In this document: one piece after another, positions 23,060 through 30,538 of the stretch
Layout of the letters: each line of letters opens with the position of its first letter
Numbering within the stretch: the stretch's first letter is position 1
Position numbers and translations under genes: made by a program
Notes under the pieces: model-generated
The model's database searches: none
Seen by the model: the letters and a program-made list of their open reading frames with translations, nothing else
What the model was told of the DNA's origin: nothing
Assembly: GCA_043772355.1 (NCBI GenBank)
Contig: JAYVGI010000355.1
Coordinates: forward strand, 1-34,959
From: JAAFIP01 sp043772355
Lineage (GTDB): Bacteria; Pseudomonadota; Gammaproteobacteria; Burkholderiales; Burkholderiaceae_C
Length of the DNA: 34,959 nt
Direction of reading: 5' to 3'

Positions 23060-25147
23060 TTAGCCTGAGCGCAAATCGTCGATTAATGCCAACTCGGCCA
23101 TACTGGGCTTTTTACCCAAAAAACTGACCAGCACCAGCACCACTGCGCCTAAGGGCACGCCAAATACACCTGCCGCAAGCGGCTGTATGCCCCACCACAA
23201 GCTAATCGGCTCCTCCACCCCAAACACCGCACGCAGCCAAGGCTGGTTGGCGATCATGTAATACAGGGTCACGGCAAAACCTGCACACATGCCGGCGATA
23301 GCCCCCCAGCCGCTTGCACCGCGCCAAAAAATACCCAGCACCAAAGCCGGGAAAAAGACCGACGCAGCCAGCGAAAAAGCCGCAGTGACCATAAATACAA
23401 TATCGCCAGGTTTTTGCGCTGCGGCGTAAGCCGCCATCAAGGCCACAATCAACAGCAGCACCTTGGACAGCGTCACCCGACGTATGGGCCGGGCATCGGG
23501 GGCCACTATCTTGTGGTACAGGTCATGCGATAGCGCGCTGGCGATGGTCAGCAGCAGCCCATCAGCGGTAGACAACGCCGCAGCCAAGCCGCCCGCCGCC
23601 ACCAGACCTGCAATCACATAGGGCAGGCCGGCCAGTTCGGGCATCGCGAGCATGATGATGTCACTGCTGAGCGAGAGCTCGCCCAGTTGCAAAATACCGT
23701 CCAGATTGATATCTGTGACGGAGATCAAGCTGGGATCGACCTTGCTCCATTGGGTGATCCAGGCAGGCAATTTATTGAAAGGTGTACCCACCAGGTTTTG
23801 AAAAACTTCATACTTCACCAGCACCGCCAGCGCAGGTATGGTGAGGTACAGGATCAAAATAAAAAACAAGGACCACGTGGCTGCGCTGCGTGCCTCGCGC
23901 ACGCTGGCGGTGGTGTAGTAGCGTGTCAGCACATGCGGCAAAGATGCGGTACCCACCATCAGACAAAAAATCAAGGCCAGAAAATTATTGCGGGAATTGG
24001 CGTGGGCTTCTTTGTCAGCATCACTACCTTCTGGGTCGCCGCTGAACTCCTGTGCATGGCGCGGCATGCCAGACAAAGGCTTGGCTTTGGCCTCTGCCAC
24101 GGCCCGGGCTTGCTGCCAGCTGCTAACGGCTTTTTTCTCATCCCGGGGTAAGGCGGCCAGGGCTTTTTCGGCAACGGCTATGTCGCGTGGTGATATGTTG
24201 GCGGCCTTCAGTTCGGCTATCTTGCGGACGGCAAATGCACGGTCTTGCGCCAGCGCTTGCGCTGGATGGGCCAGTTTGTCGTCCAAGTTGGCCACTCTGG
24301 CGCGGTAGATATCCTGCACCTGCAGCTCACCAGGATTCATGAGCAACTGCGCTTCGCGTTCGGTGACTTTTTCCAGTTGCGCGCCGAACACAAAATGCGG
24401 CAACGGTGAACCGGTTTGCTTGACGGACAGCCACACGACGGGCACCAAAAATGCAATGATCATCACAATGTACTGCGCTACCTGTGTCCAGGTGACCGCA
24501 CGCATACCGCCCAGAAACGAGCACATCAGCACCCCACCCAGACCCATAAAAATACCAATTTCAAAAGCAATGCCTGTCAATCGCGAGCTGATCAAGCCCA
24601 CAGCGTAAATTTGCGCTACCAAATAGACAAATGAACACATGATGGCAGCCAATGCAGCCAACATGCGCGGGGCTTTGCCCCCATAGCGTGCTGCAAAAAA
24701 ATCAGCCAGCGTGAACTGGCCAAACTTGCGCAAATACGGCACCACCAGCAAGGCGAGCAAACAAAAACCGCCGGTCCAGCCCAAAATAAATGCCAAGCCA
24801 CCATAGCCACCGAGGTACAAGGTGCCCACCAAGCCTACAAAGGAAGCCGCCGACATCCAGTCCGCCGCAGCCGCCATGCCGTTGTACATGGCGGGTATGC
24901 GCCTGCCAGCCACATAGTATTCGTTCATATCGGCGGTGCGGCAGAACACGCCGATGGCAGCGTAAACAGCAATCGTGGCCATCAAAAAACTGCCGCCAAT
25001 CCACTCCCTTTTAAGGCCACGTTGCTCCAGCCACGCCAGCAGCGCAATAAAGGCCAATACGCCTAGCGTGTACCAGCCGTACGCTTTGTGCAGTTGCGCG
25101 GAGAACTCTCGCTGGCCAGTGGCAGTAGTGTGTGCGGAGTTAGTCAT
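23060..25147 (-). CDS. Sodium:solute symporter, large subunit (VC_2705 subfamily, ActP-like)
   Basis: About 695 residues, an inner-membrane Na+-coupled carrier of the SSS family, probably for acetate or another small carboxylate. About thirteen hydrophobic helices; the family core is seen in YYVAGRRIPAMYNGMAAAADWM, LGGMRAVTWTQVAQYIVM, and GLAAALSTADGLLLTIASALSHD, with the Na+-site Ser/Thr in the last. A long hydrophilic loop (about 270-390, rich in Ala, Lys and Glu) is typical of this large-subunit subfamily. The ATG at 25147 (MTNSAHTT) overlaps the end of the DUF4212 gene by 8 bases, as expected for the two-subunit system. The open frame extends to 25180, but that start would lie deep in the previous gene. 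Confidence 0.92.
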   Translation of the reverse strand: MTNSAHTTATGQREFSAQLHKAYGWYTLGVLAFIALLAWLEQRGLKREWIGGSFLMATIAVYAAIGVFCRTADMNEYYVAGRRIPAMYNGMAAAADWMSAASFVGLVGTLYLGGYGGLAFILGWTGGFCLLALLVVPYLRKFGQFTLADFFAARYGGKAPRMLAALAAIMCSFVYLVAQIYAVGLISSRLTGIAFEIGIFMGLGGVLMCSFLGGMRAVTWTQVAQYIVMIIAFLVPVVWLSVKQTGSPLPHFVFGAQLEKVTEREAQLLMNPGELQVQDIYRARVANLDDKLAHPAQALAQDRAFAVRKIAELKAANISPRDIAVAEKALAALPRDEKKAVSSWQQARAVAEAKAKPLSGMPRHAQEFSGDPEGSDADKEAHANSRNNFLALIFCLMVGTASLPHVLTRYYTTASVREARSAATWSLFFILILYLTIPALAVLVKYEVFQNLVGTPFNKLPAWITQWSKVDPSLISVTDINLDGILQLGELSLSSDIIMLAMPELAGLPYVIAGLVAAGGLAAALSTADGLLLTIASALSHDLYHKIVAPDARPIRRVTLSKVLLLIVALMAAYAAAQKPGDIVFMVTAAFSLAASVFFPALVLGIFWRGASGWGAIAGMCAGFAVTLYYMIANQPWLRAVFGVEEPISLWWGIQPLAAGVFGVPLGAVVLVLVSFLGKKPSMAELALIDDLRSG

Positions 25148-25388
25148 GCGCTGCAAGATCATCAGCCACAGCAGCAGCATCCCATCGGTTCATAGCCCAT
25201 CCGTAAATGGCCACAATGCCCAAATACACCAGCAAAGAGCCCTGCGCTGTCATCCAGAAACTAAACGGCCCGCCTATCCATTGAAAGCGTAAAACAGGGA
25301 CGAAAAATGGCAAGCCAAACGTGACTACAGCCCACAGAAGGAGCAAACCTGCTGTGAGCCAAAGCGTTGACTTCCATTGGGGTGTCAT
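25140..25388 (-). CDS. DUF4212 sodium/solute symporter small subunit
   Basis: About 82 residues with two hydrophobic helices (LWLTAGLLLLWAVVTFGLPF and FWMTAQGSLLVYLGIVAIYG) and the family ending YGWAMNRWDA. DUF4212 proteins are the small partner of VC_2705-type symporters, and this gene overlaps the large-subunit gene by 8 bases. The ATG at 25388 (MTPQWKSTLW) matches the usual family start; an ATG at 25412 would add eight residues. Its exact role in transport is not established. Confidence 0.9.
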   Translation of the reverse strand: MTPQWKSTLWLTAGLLLLWAVVTFGLPFFVPVLRFQWIGGPFSFWMTAQGSLLVYLGIVAIYGWAMNRWDAAAVADDLAAHD

Positions 25389-25427
25389 TTTTTCCGTAGT
25401 AATGCGCAGCATACCGCCGCGAGCTGC

Positions 25428-25658
25428 TTATTTGGCAGCACTGGCGGGTGCTGCAGCGGATGCTGCGGCGGCAGGTGCTACTGCTGCGGCGGATGCTGCT
25501 ACCGCCGCGGGTGCGGCGGCTGGTGTAGCAGCTGGCGCTTCTGTATGGCTGCCGGTGTCATGCTTCTCGCCACTCATATCGACTTTGTCGCCGCCTTTGA
25601 AAATCATGAACAAGCCCAGGCCAGCAAACAATACAAAACCTACAAATATTTTCCACAT
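25428..25658 (-). CDS. Small membrane protein with Ala-rich tail
   Basis: 76 residues. One N-terminal membrane helix (MWKIFVGFVLFAGLGLFMIF) is followed by a short charged stretch (KGGDKVDMSGEKHDTG) and about 35 residues almost entirely Ala with some Pro, Val and Ser. The DNA of the tail is a degenerate GCN/GCA repeat. A good AAGGAT ribosome site precedes the ATG. It is the first gene of the apparent operon with DUF4212 and the symporter (39 bases to the DUF4212 start), so it may be an accessory protein, but no family is recognised. The low-complexity tail could vary in length between strains. Confidence 0.7.
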   Translation of the reverse strand: MWKIFVGFVLFAGLGLFMIFKGGDKVDMSGEKHDTGSHTEAPAATPAAAPAAVAASAAAVAPAAAASAAAPASAAK

Positions 25659-25738
25659 AACTCAATCCTTAAAAATCTGCACGGAACAGGCAAATGTACT
25701 CCCAAACTATCGACGGGATGACATTTGCGCGCTCCCAT

Positions 25739-25770
25739 AAAAAAAGGCTCCCGCTAGTGTAGCGGGAGCC
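25739..25770 (-). terminator. Rho-independent terminator of the MFS gene
   Basis: On the minus strand GGCTCCCGCTA pairs perfectly with TAGCGGGAGCC across a 3-base loop, followed directly by seven T's. It begins 17 bases after the stop codon of the MHS transporter gene. Strong stem and U-tract make this a confident call. Confidence 0.92.
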
Positions 25771-25787
25771 CGGTGGGTGACGCTCAA

Positions 25788-27464
25788 TTAATCTTTAGCG
25801 TAGATGTCCACGTCTTTGGTTTCTTTCACAAAGATCATGCCGATGATGAAGGTGCCAGTGGCCACAATGACGGGGTACCACAGGCCGTAGTAAATGTCAC
25901 CGGTAGCCGCCACCATGGCGAAAGCCGTGGTAGGCAACAAGCCGCCGAACCAGCCGTTACCAATGTGGTAAGGCAAGCTCATGGACGTGTAGCGAATGCG
26001 GGTGGGGAACATCTCGACCAGCATGGCGGCGATCGGGCCGTAGACCATGGTCACCAAGATCACCAGGTACACCAGGATCGCCAGGACCATACCTTTGTTC
26101 ATGGCCTTGTCGTCGGCCTTGGCGGTCAAGCCGCTGGCTTTAGCTGCGTCGAGCACCGCCTTCTTGAACTCGCCAATGGCCTTGCCGCTTTCAGCCGAGA
26201 AGCCGTTGCGCTTGTCGTTGAGCGTAGCGTTAATGGATGGAATGGTGGCAGTGCCAATGGTGATGCTGGCAACGGTACCGGCGGGTGCAACCACATTCTT
26301 GTACGGAATGAAGTTTTGCGCCAATACACGCTTGGCCTGATCGCAGGAGCTGACAAAGTCAATTTCACGGGCAATCGGGCTGCCTTGGAACGAGCAAGTG
26401 GCTGGGTCAGCAGTCACCGTCACGTTAGACGTTGTTTGCGCTTTCTTCAGGCCTGGGTTGGAGTATTCCATCAACATCGGGAAAACAGTGAAGTAGGTCA
26501 AAGCACCCAACAAGCAACCCGCCATGATGATCGGCTTGCGGCCGATTTTGTCAGACAGCGCGCCGAACACGATGAAGAAAGGGGTACCAATCACCAGCGA
26601 AGCGGCGATCAGCAAGTTGGCGGTTACGCCGTCTACTTTGGCAATCGTCGTCAAGAAGAACAGTGCGTAGAACTGGCCCGTGTACCACACCACAGCTTGA
26701 CCAGCGGTCAAGCCCAGAAGCGCAATAATCACGATTTTCAGGTTTTTCCACTCGCCGAAAGATTCGGACAATGGAGCCTTGGAGGTTTTGCCTTCAGCCT
26801 TCATTTTCTGGAAAGCGGGCGACTCGTTCATGCTCAAGCGGATCCAGACGGAAATAGCCAACAGGAAGATCGACACCAGGAACGGCACGCGCCAGCCCCA
26901 GTCAGCAAAGGCTGCTTCGCCCACAGCGGTACGCACACCCAGAATCACCATCAAGGACAGGAACAAGCCCAGCGTTGCGGTGGTTTGGATCCACGAGGTG
27001 TAAGCGCCGCGTTTGCCATTCGGTGAGTGCTCAGCCACGTAAGTAGCCGCGCCGCCGTATTCACCGCCCAGCGCCAAGCCTTGCAGCATGCGCAAGGCAA
27101 CCAAAATAACCGGAGCTGCAACGCCGATAGTGGCGTAGTTAGGCAGCAAACCGACGATAAAGGTGGCCGCACCCATGATCACAATCGTGATCAGGAAGGT
27201 GTACTTACGGCCGATCATGTCGCCCAAGCGGCCAAACACCAGCGCGCCGAAAGGACGCACCAAAAAGCCTGCGGCAAATGCCAATAAAGCAAAAATGTAA
27301 GCAGCAGAGGGGTCCAGACCCGAGAAAAACTGCTTTGCGATAATTGCGGCCAATGAACCGTATAGATAAAAGTCATACCACTCGAAAACCGTACCCAGGG
27401 AAGAGGCAAAAATCACCTTCTTCTCGGTAGCGGTCATCGATGAATTAGCTGCTGCTGTTGCCAT
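25788..27464 (-). CDS. Major facilitator, metabolite:H+ symporter (MHS) family
   Basis: 558 residues, an inner-membrane proton symporter of the ProP/ShiA/KgtP type. The N-terminal signature SLGTVFEWYDFYLYGSLAAI and the loop GRLGDMIGRKYTF are typical, and the second half repeats DKIGRKPIIMAG. About twelve helices are seen. A roughly 120-residue hydrophilic insert (about 350-470, with CSFQ and SSCDQ cysteines) precedes the last pair of helices and probably faces the periplasm. The ATG at 27464 (MATAAANSS) has a GGAGA ribosome site; the open frame runs to 27494. It is a single-gene unit: a CRP-like site and another palindrome upstream, a strong terminator downstream. Substrate unknown, probably an organic acid or betaine-like compound. 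Confidence 0.92.
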   Translation of the reverse strand: MATAAANSSMTATEKKVIFASSLGTVFEWYDFYLYGSLAAIIAKQFFSGLDPSAAYIFALLAFAAGFLVRPFGALVFGRLGDMIGRKYTFLITIVIMGAATFIVGLLPNYATIGVAAPVILVALRMLQGLALGGEYGGAATYVAEHSPNGKRGAYTSWIQTTATLGLFLSLMVILGVRTAVGEAAFADWGWRVPFLVSIFLLAISVWIRLSMNESPAFQKMKAEGKTSKAPLSESFGEWKNLKIVIIALLGLTAGQAVVWYTGQFYALFFLTTIAKVDGVTANLLIAASLVIGTPFFIVFGALSDKIGRKPIIMAGCLLGALTYFTVFPMLMEYSNPGLKKAQTTSNVTVTADPATCSFQGSPIAREIDFVSSCDQAKRVLAQNFIPYKNVVAPAGTVASITIGTATIPSINATLNDKRNGFSAESGKAIGEFKKAVLDAAKASGLTAKADDKAMNKGMVLAILVYLVILVTMVYGPIAAMLVEMFPTRIRYTSMSLPYHIGNGWFGGLLPTTAFAMVAATGDIYYGLWYPVIVATGTFIIGMIFVKETKDVDIYAKD

Positions 27465-27490
27465 GCGATTAGTCTCCTGCATTAAATAAA

Positions 27491-27511
27491 TCACACTCCG
27501 ACGGAATGTGA
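27491..27511. promoter_or_regulatory. Inverted repeat in the MFS leader
   Basis: TCACACTCCG and CGGAATGTGA form a 10-base inverted repeat with one mismatch and a single central base. It lies between the candidate promoter and the ribosome site of the MHS transporter, a position suited to a repressor. Confidence 0.5.
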
Positions 27512-27548
27512 GGCCTCGAATATCAATGGAGGCACTGACCCCGCCCTG

Positions 27549-27566
27549 ACGTGAAGCTTTTCACGT
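27549..27566. promoter_or_regulatory. CRP-like palindrome upstream of the MFS gene
   Basis: Arms ACGTGAA and TTCACGT are perfect across GCTT. As a CRP site it reads CGTGA-N6-TCACG, close to TGTGA-N6-TCACA. A -10-like GATATT (minus strand, about 27520-27525) lies at about the distance expected for a class II CRP promoter, with the transporter ATG about 50 bases further on. Confidence 0.5.
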
Positions 27567-27604
27567 TCTTACAAGATTGGTAACAACCCTTAACAGCAGT
27601 TTCG

Positions 27605-28249
27605 TTATGTGGTTTTGCGGGCAATACCCACGGGTAAACCCGAAGCATTCAACCAAGCTGATTGGGCAAACCATGGGTCGTCCATGAGGCGTTGGCGCAA
27701 CATCGGCAGGGCATCCAAGCCCCAAAACAGATCTTGATCGACCTGCATACTGGGTACGCCAAAGATACCGGCGGCAATGGCTGCGTCGGTATTGGATTTA
27801 AGTTCGGCTTTGACGGCATCACACGTGGCGAGCCTGGCTGGCTGGAGTTGCTCGCTTAACAGGCCCAAGCGTTGTGTATCGCCAGCCTCATGCCCCGTCG
27901 TCCACACATGGCGAAAAATGGTTTCGGCCACGTAGCGGTTGCAGTTGCCTTCTGCGCCGCAGGCCAGTGCCAAGCGCAGCAGGCCGATGGGGTTGAACGG
28001 ATGGCTGGCGGGTGCCTGCATGGGCACGCCATGCTCGCGCGCCAGCCAGAGCATTTGGCGGTATGTCCAGGTGCGCTTGGGGGCAATCTCGGCTGGGCCC
28101 AGCTGGCCGTAGTGGTTCAGCATCGCTGCGAACAGCACGGGTTTGTACGTCACCTGGTAGCTCAGGCCTTGCAGGGCGACAGGCAAACGCTCAAAGGCGA
28201 GGTAAGCGTAGGGCGAGATAAAGTCCAGGTAGAAAGTAATGTGCTTCAT
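27605..28249 (-). CDS. 2-hydroxychromene-2-carboxylate isomerase family (DsbA-like fold)
   Basis: 214 residues with a thioredoxin/kappa-GST-like fold. The N-terminus ITFYLDFISPYAYLAFERL carries the conserved Ser of this family's active site in place of the DsbA CxxC. HPFNPIGLLRL and GIFGVPSMQVDQDLFWGLD (with the cis-Pro loop GVPS) are typical. In naphthalene-type degradation this enzyme isomerises 2-hydroxychromene-2-carboxylate, but many genomic copies lie outside such pathways, as here, so the natural substrate is uncertain. The start ATG overlaps the stop of the DUF1289 gene as ATGA (28246-28249), indicating coupled translation. Confidence 0.9.
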   Translation of the reverse strand: MKHITFYLDFISPYAYLAFERLPVALQGLSYQVTYKPVLFAAMLNHYGQLGPAEIAPKRTWTYRQMLWLAREHGVPMQAPASHPFNPIGLLRLALACGAEGNCNRYVAETIFRHVWTTGHEAGDTQRLGLLSEQLQPARLATCDAVKAELKSNTDAAIAAGIFGVPSMQVDQDLFWGLDALPMLRQRLMDDPWFAQSAWLNASGLPVGIARKTT

Positions 28250-28443
28250 GGTGGTTTGCTCGCCGGGTCAAAAACAATGTCCATCCGCCGCCGGTCTATC
28301 AAAGTCCACACACGCTGCTTGCCTGCATCGTCCATAACACCCCACGCCACAATTTCATCGATGGTGCGCCAGCAGCCAGTACACAGACCCCTGGAGAGGT
28401 CCATTTGGCAGACGGAGATGCAAGGCGATGGTACAGAGGTCAT
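28246..28443 (-). CDS. DUF1289 family Cys-rich small protein
   Basis: About 65 residues. The family pattern is complete: PCISVCQMD, GLCTGCWRT and EIVAWGVM, with four Cys that could bind a metal or Fe-S centre. The Arg-rich C-terminus is usual. ATG at 28443 (MTSVPSPC) is preferred; an in-frame ATG at 28470 would add nine residues, and neither has a clear ribosome site. It overlaps the isomerase gene by 4 bases, so the two form an operon. Function unknown. Confidence 0.88.
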   Translation of the reverse strand: MTSVPSPCISVCQMDLSRGLCTGCWRTIDEIVAWGVMDDAGKQRVWTLIDRRRMDIVFDPASKPP

Positions 28444-28476
28444 TTTTAAATACTTTGGGGCGATAGCCATCTATAT

Positions 28477-28505
28477 TATTGCGGGAGCAGCTATTATATT
28501 AATAG
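28477..28505 (+). repeat. CAGCTA-N9-TAG dispersed element, copy 5
   Basis: TATTGCGGGAGCAGCTA at 28477-28493 is identical to copies 3 and 4, then a 9-base spacer and TAG at 28503-28505. It lies in the 112-base gap between the HMG-CoA lyase end and the DUF1289 start, in the leader of the latter. Confidence 0.75.
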
Positions 28506-28555
28506 TATCGATGGTGGCAATGGTGGCACTGGGAAGGGCATTGGTTGGGCACAGG

Positions 28556-29467
28556 CTATGCGGCGACACGTTTATTGAGTAGCGCCAGCGCCGCGCGTGA
28601 CTGTGGTTTACGCTCTAAATGATCGCTGATAAATTTGCCTGCATCGACCAATTTGTCCAGATCAATACCTGTCTCGATACCCATGCCATGCAGCATGTAA
28701 ACCACGTCTTCGGTGGCTACATTGCCCGTTGCACCCTTGGCATAGGGGCAGCCGCCCAGGCCAGCTACTGACGCGTCGTATTGCCATACGCCCATCTCCA
28801 GAGCGATGAGCGTGTTGGCCAGCGCCTGGCCGTAGGTGTCGTGAAAGTGGCCCGAAATGTCGTTGATGTCGTAGTGCTTTAAAGTCGCTTCAATGGCGGC
28901 TTGCACCTTGCGCGGGGTGCCTACGCCGATGGTGTCGGCCACGCCAATGTGCTGCACGCCAATGCCTCGCATCAGACCTGCAAGATAGCCCACCTGCTGC
29001 GGCGCGACCTCGCCTTCATACGGGCAGCCTACGGCGCAACTCATCGCGCCGCGCACATACACGCCTGCGGCGCGGGCGGCGGCCACTACGGGTGCAAAAC
29101 GCTCAATGCTTTGTTCTATGGAGCAGTTGATATTGCGCTGGCTGAAGGCCTCGCTGGCGGCAGCAAACACGACGATTTCGTCGGGCTGGGTTTTCAGCGC
29201 CGCCTCAAAACCCTGCATGTTCGGGGTGAGTACGCTGTAGCGCACGCCATTTTTGCGCTGCACGCCGGCCATCACTTGGGCGTTGTCAGCCATTTGCGGC
29301 ACCCATTTGGGGCTGACGAAGCTGGTGACTTCGATCTCCGTCAAGCCTGCGTCCTGTAGCCTGTGCACCAGCTCAATCTTTACTTGCGCAGGCACGGGTT
29401 GCTTTTCGTTTTGCAGGCCGTCGCGCGGGCCTACCTCGACGAGTTTTACTTTAGCGGGATATCCCAT
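28556..29467 (-). CDS. mvaB: Hydroxymethylglutaryl-CoA lyase
   Basis: 303 residues, splits HMG-CoA into acetoacetate and acetyl-CoA, the last step of leucine degradation. TIM-barrel of the DRE-type metalloenzyme family: VEVGPRDGLQNEK with the catalytic Arg-Asp near the N-terminus, TEIEVTSFVSPKWVPQMAD, the metal-binding HFHDTYGQAL, and the signature loop GLGGCPYAKGATGNVATED with the conserved Cys. The open frame continues far upstream (to 29824), but the ATG at 29467 (MGYPAKVK) starts the family sequence and has an AAAGG ribosome site. It begins 2 bases after the ghrA-like stop, so the two are co-translated. Confidence 0.95.
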   Translation of the reverse strand: MGYPAKVKLVEVGPRDGLQNEKQPVPAQVKIELVHRLQDAGLTEIEVTSFVSPKWVPQMADNAQVMAGVQRKNGVRYSVLTPNMQGFEAALKTQPDEIVVFAAASEAFSQRNINCSIEQSIERFAPVVAAARAAGVYVRGAMSCAVGCPYEGEVAPQQVGYLAGLMRGIGVQHIGVADTIGVGTPRKVQAAIEATLKHYDINDISGHFHDTYGQALANTLIALEMGVWQYDASVAGLGGCPYAKGATGNVATEDVVYMLHGMGIETGIDLDKLVDAGKFISDHLERKPQSRAALALLNKRVAA

Positions 29468-29469
29468 AG

Positions 29470-30390
29470 TCAATAACCTTTGTTTATATCTACGATGCCT
29501 GCGACACTTTGCCCGCTGTGCACGGCGATGATTTTGCGCGCTATTTGCGCAATGCTCTCGTCCCGCAATGTGCGCGCCGAGGTGTGGGGCGTGAGGGTGA
29601 TTTTCGGATGTTTCCAAAAAGCGTGCTCGGCGGGCAAAGGCTCTTGGCGAAATACATCCAGTGTGGCCCCGGCCAGGTGGCCACTGTCCAGCAGGGCCAG
29701 CAAATCTGCGTCCACCAGGTGCCCGCCTCGCGCCACGTTGATCACGTAGCCACCAGTGTGCAGCAAGCTCAAAGTGCGGTGGTTCAATATGTTTTCTGTC
29801 TGCGGGGTAAGCGGCAGCAAACACACCAGTACTTTGCTGTGGCGCAAAAAATCCTCCAACTGATCCGCCCCGTGCCAGCAGCGAACGCCATGGGTCTGTT
29901 TCGCGCTTTGGCTCCAGCCCTGCACAGGGAAATCAAACAGGGCCAAGGATTTGGCAACCCGCTCACCCAGCACACCCAGCCCCAGCACACCCACGGGAAA
30001 GTCAGTGCGACTGCGTGGTTTGCGAAACGACCATTTTTCCGCCAGTGTATCGGCCTCGTAGCCGGCCAACTCGCGGAAGTGGCGAATGACGGCGTGGCAT
30101 ACATACTCGGCCATTTGCACCGACATACCCGCGTCGTCCAGGCGCACGAGTTGCGTCTGCGGGGCGAGGCGCAACTTCAGCAGGGCATCGACCCCCGCGC
30201 CGGTATTGAAAGCGGCTTTGAGTGCAGGCTGCTGGTCAAAAAACTGCTGGGGCGGTGCCCACACCACGGCGTAGTCAGCCTGTGGCGCGCCGCTTTGCCA
30301 CAGCGATACGTCAGCGTGGGGCAATGCCGCACGCAGGCCGTCCAGCCACGGCTCAGGCTTGGTGTCAGCACAGCAAAAGGTAATGCGCAT
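29470..30390 (-). CDS. ghrA: Glyoxylate/hydroxypyruvate reductase A family (GhrA-like)
   Basis: 306 residues, an NAD(P)H-dependent D-2-hydroxyacid dehydrogenase expected to reduce glyoxylate or hydroxypyruvate. The nucleotide-binding fold has GVLGLGVLGERVA (about 135-147). The catalytic triad is visible: Arg in VINVARGGHLVD, Glu in FRQEPLP, and His in LTPHTSA. Length is normal. The ATG is preceded by a C/T-rich leader with no Shine-Dalgarno purines (30391-30440 on the opposite strand is GGA/GAA repeats). It sits between the carboxylase subunit and HMG-CoA lyase in the leucine cluster, though it has no known step there; a side role on a 2-keto acid is possible. Confidence 0.9.
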   Translation of the reverse strand: MRITFCCADTKPEPWLDGLRAALPHADVSLWQSGAPQADYAVVWAPPQQFFDQQPALKAAFNTGAGVDALLKLRLAPQTQLVRLDDAGMSVQMAEYVCHAVIRHFRELAGYEADTLAEKWSFRKPRSRTDFPVGVLGLGVLGERVAKSLALFDFPVQGWSQSAKQTHGVRCWHGADQLEDFLRHSKVLVCLLPLTPQTENILNHRTLSLLHTGGYVINVARGGHLVDADLLALLDSGHLAGATLDVFRQEPLPAEHAFWKHPKITLTPHTSARTLRDESIAQIARKIIAVHSGQSVAGIVDINKGY

Positions 30391-30398
30391 GGGGATTC

Positions 30399-30440
30399 AG
30401 GAGGAAGGAGGAAGGAGAAGGAGGAAACAGGAAACAGGAA
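30399..30440 (+). repeat. Polypurine GGA/GAA tract
   Basis: About 42 bases almost purely G and A, made of imperfect GGAGGAA and GGAAACA units. It lies directly before the ghrA-like start codon on the opposite strand, where it reads as a pyrimidine tract. Slippage-prone. Confidence 0.7.
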
Positions 30441-30471
30441 TTATTGCCTATTCGCGCTGGGCTCTCTTGCC

Positions 30472-30508
30472 CCCTCTCCCGCTCGCGGGAGAGGGCTGGG
30501 GTGAGGGC
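30472..30508. repeat. REP-type hairpin between carboxylase and ghrA genes
   Basis: CCCTCTCCCGC (30472-30482) and GCGGGAGAGGG (30485-30495) form a perfect 11-base stem with a 2-base loop, followed by CTGGGGTGAGGG. This matches a dispersed intergenic hairpin common in proteobacterial genomes. No U-tract; it may stabilise or attenuate the transcript between the two genes. Confidence 0.75.
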
Positions 30509-30538
30509 CTGTGGCAGTGGGCATGCCAGTAACGCCGC

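Noticed and set aside
27549..27566. Terminator for the isomerase gene
   Set aside because: No T-run after the stem on the minus strand; the CRP-like spacing suggests a regulatory site.
29468..29824. N-terminal extension of HMG-CoA lyase
   Set aside because: Overlaps ghrA out of frame and lacks family sequence; the ATG at 29467 has a ribosome site.
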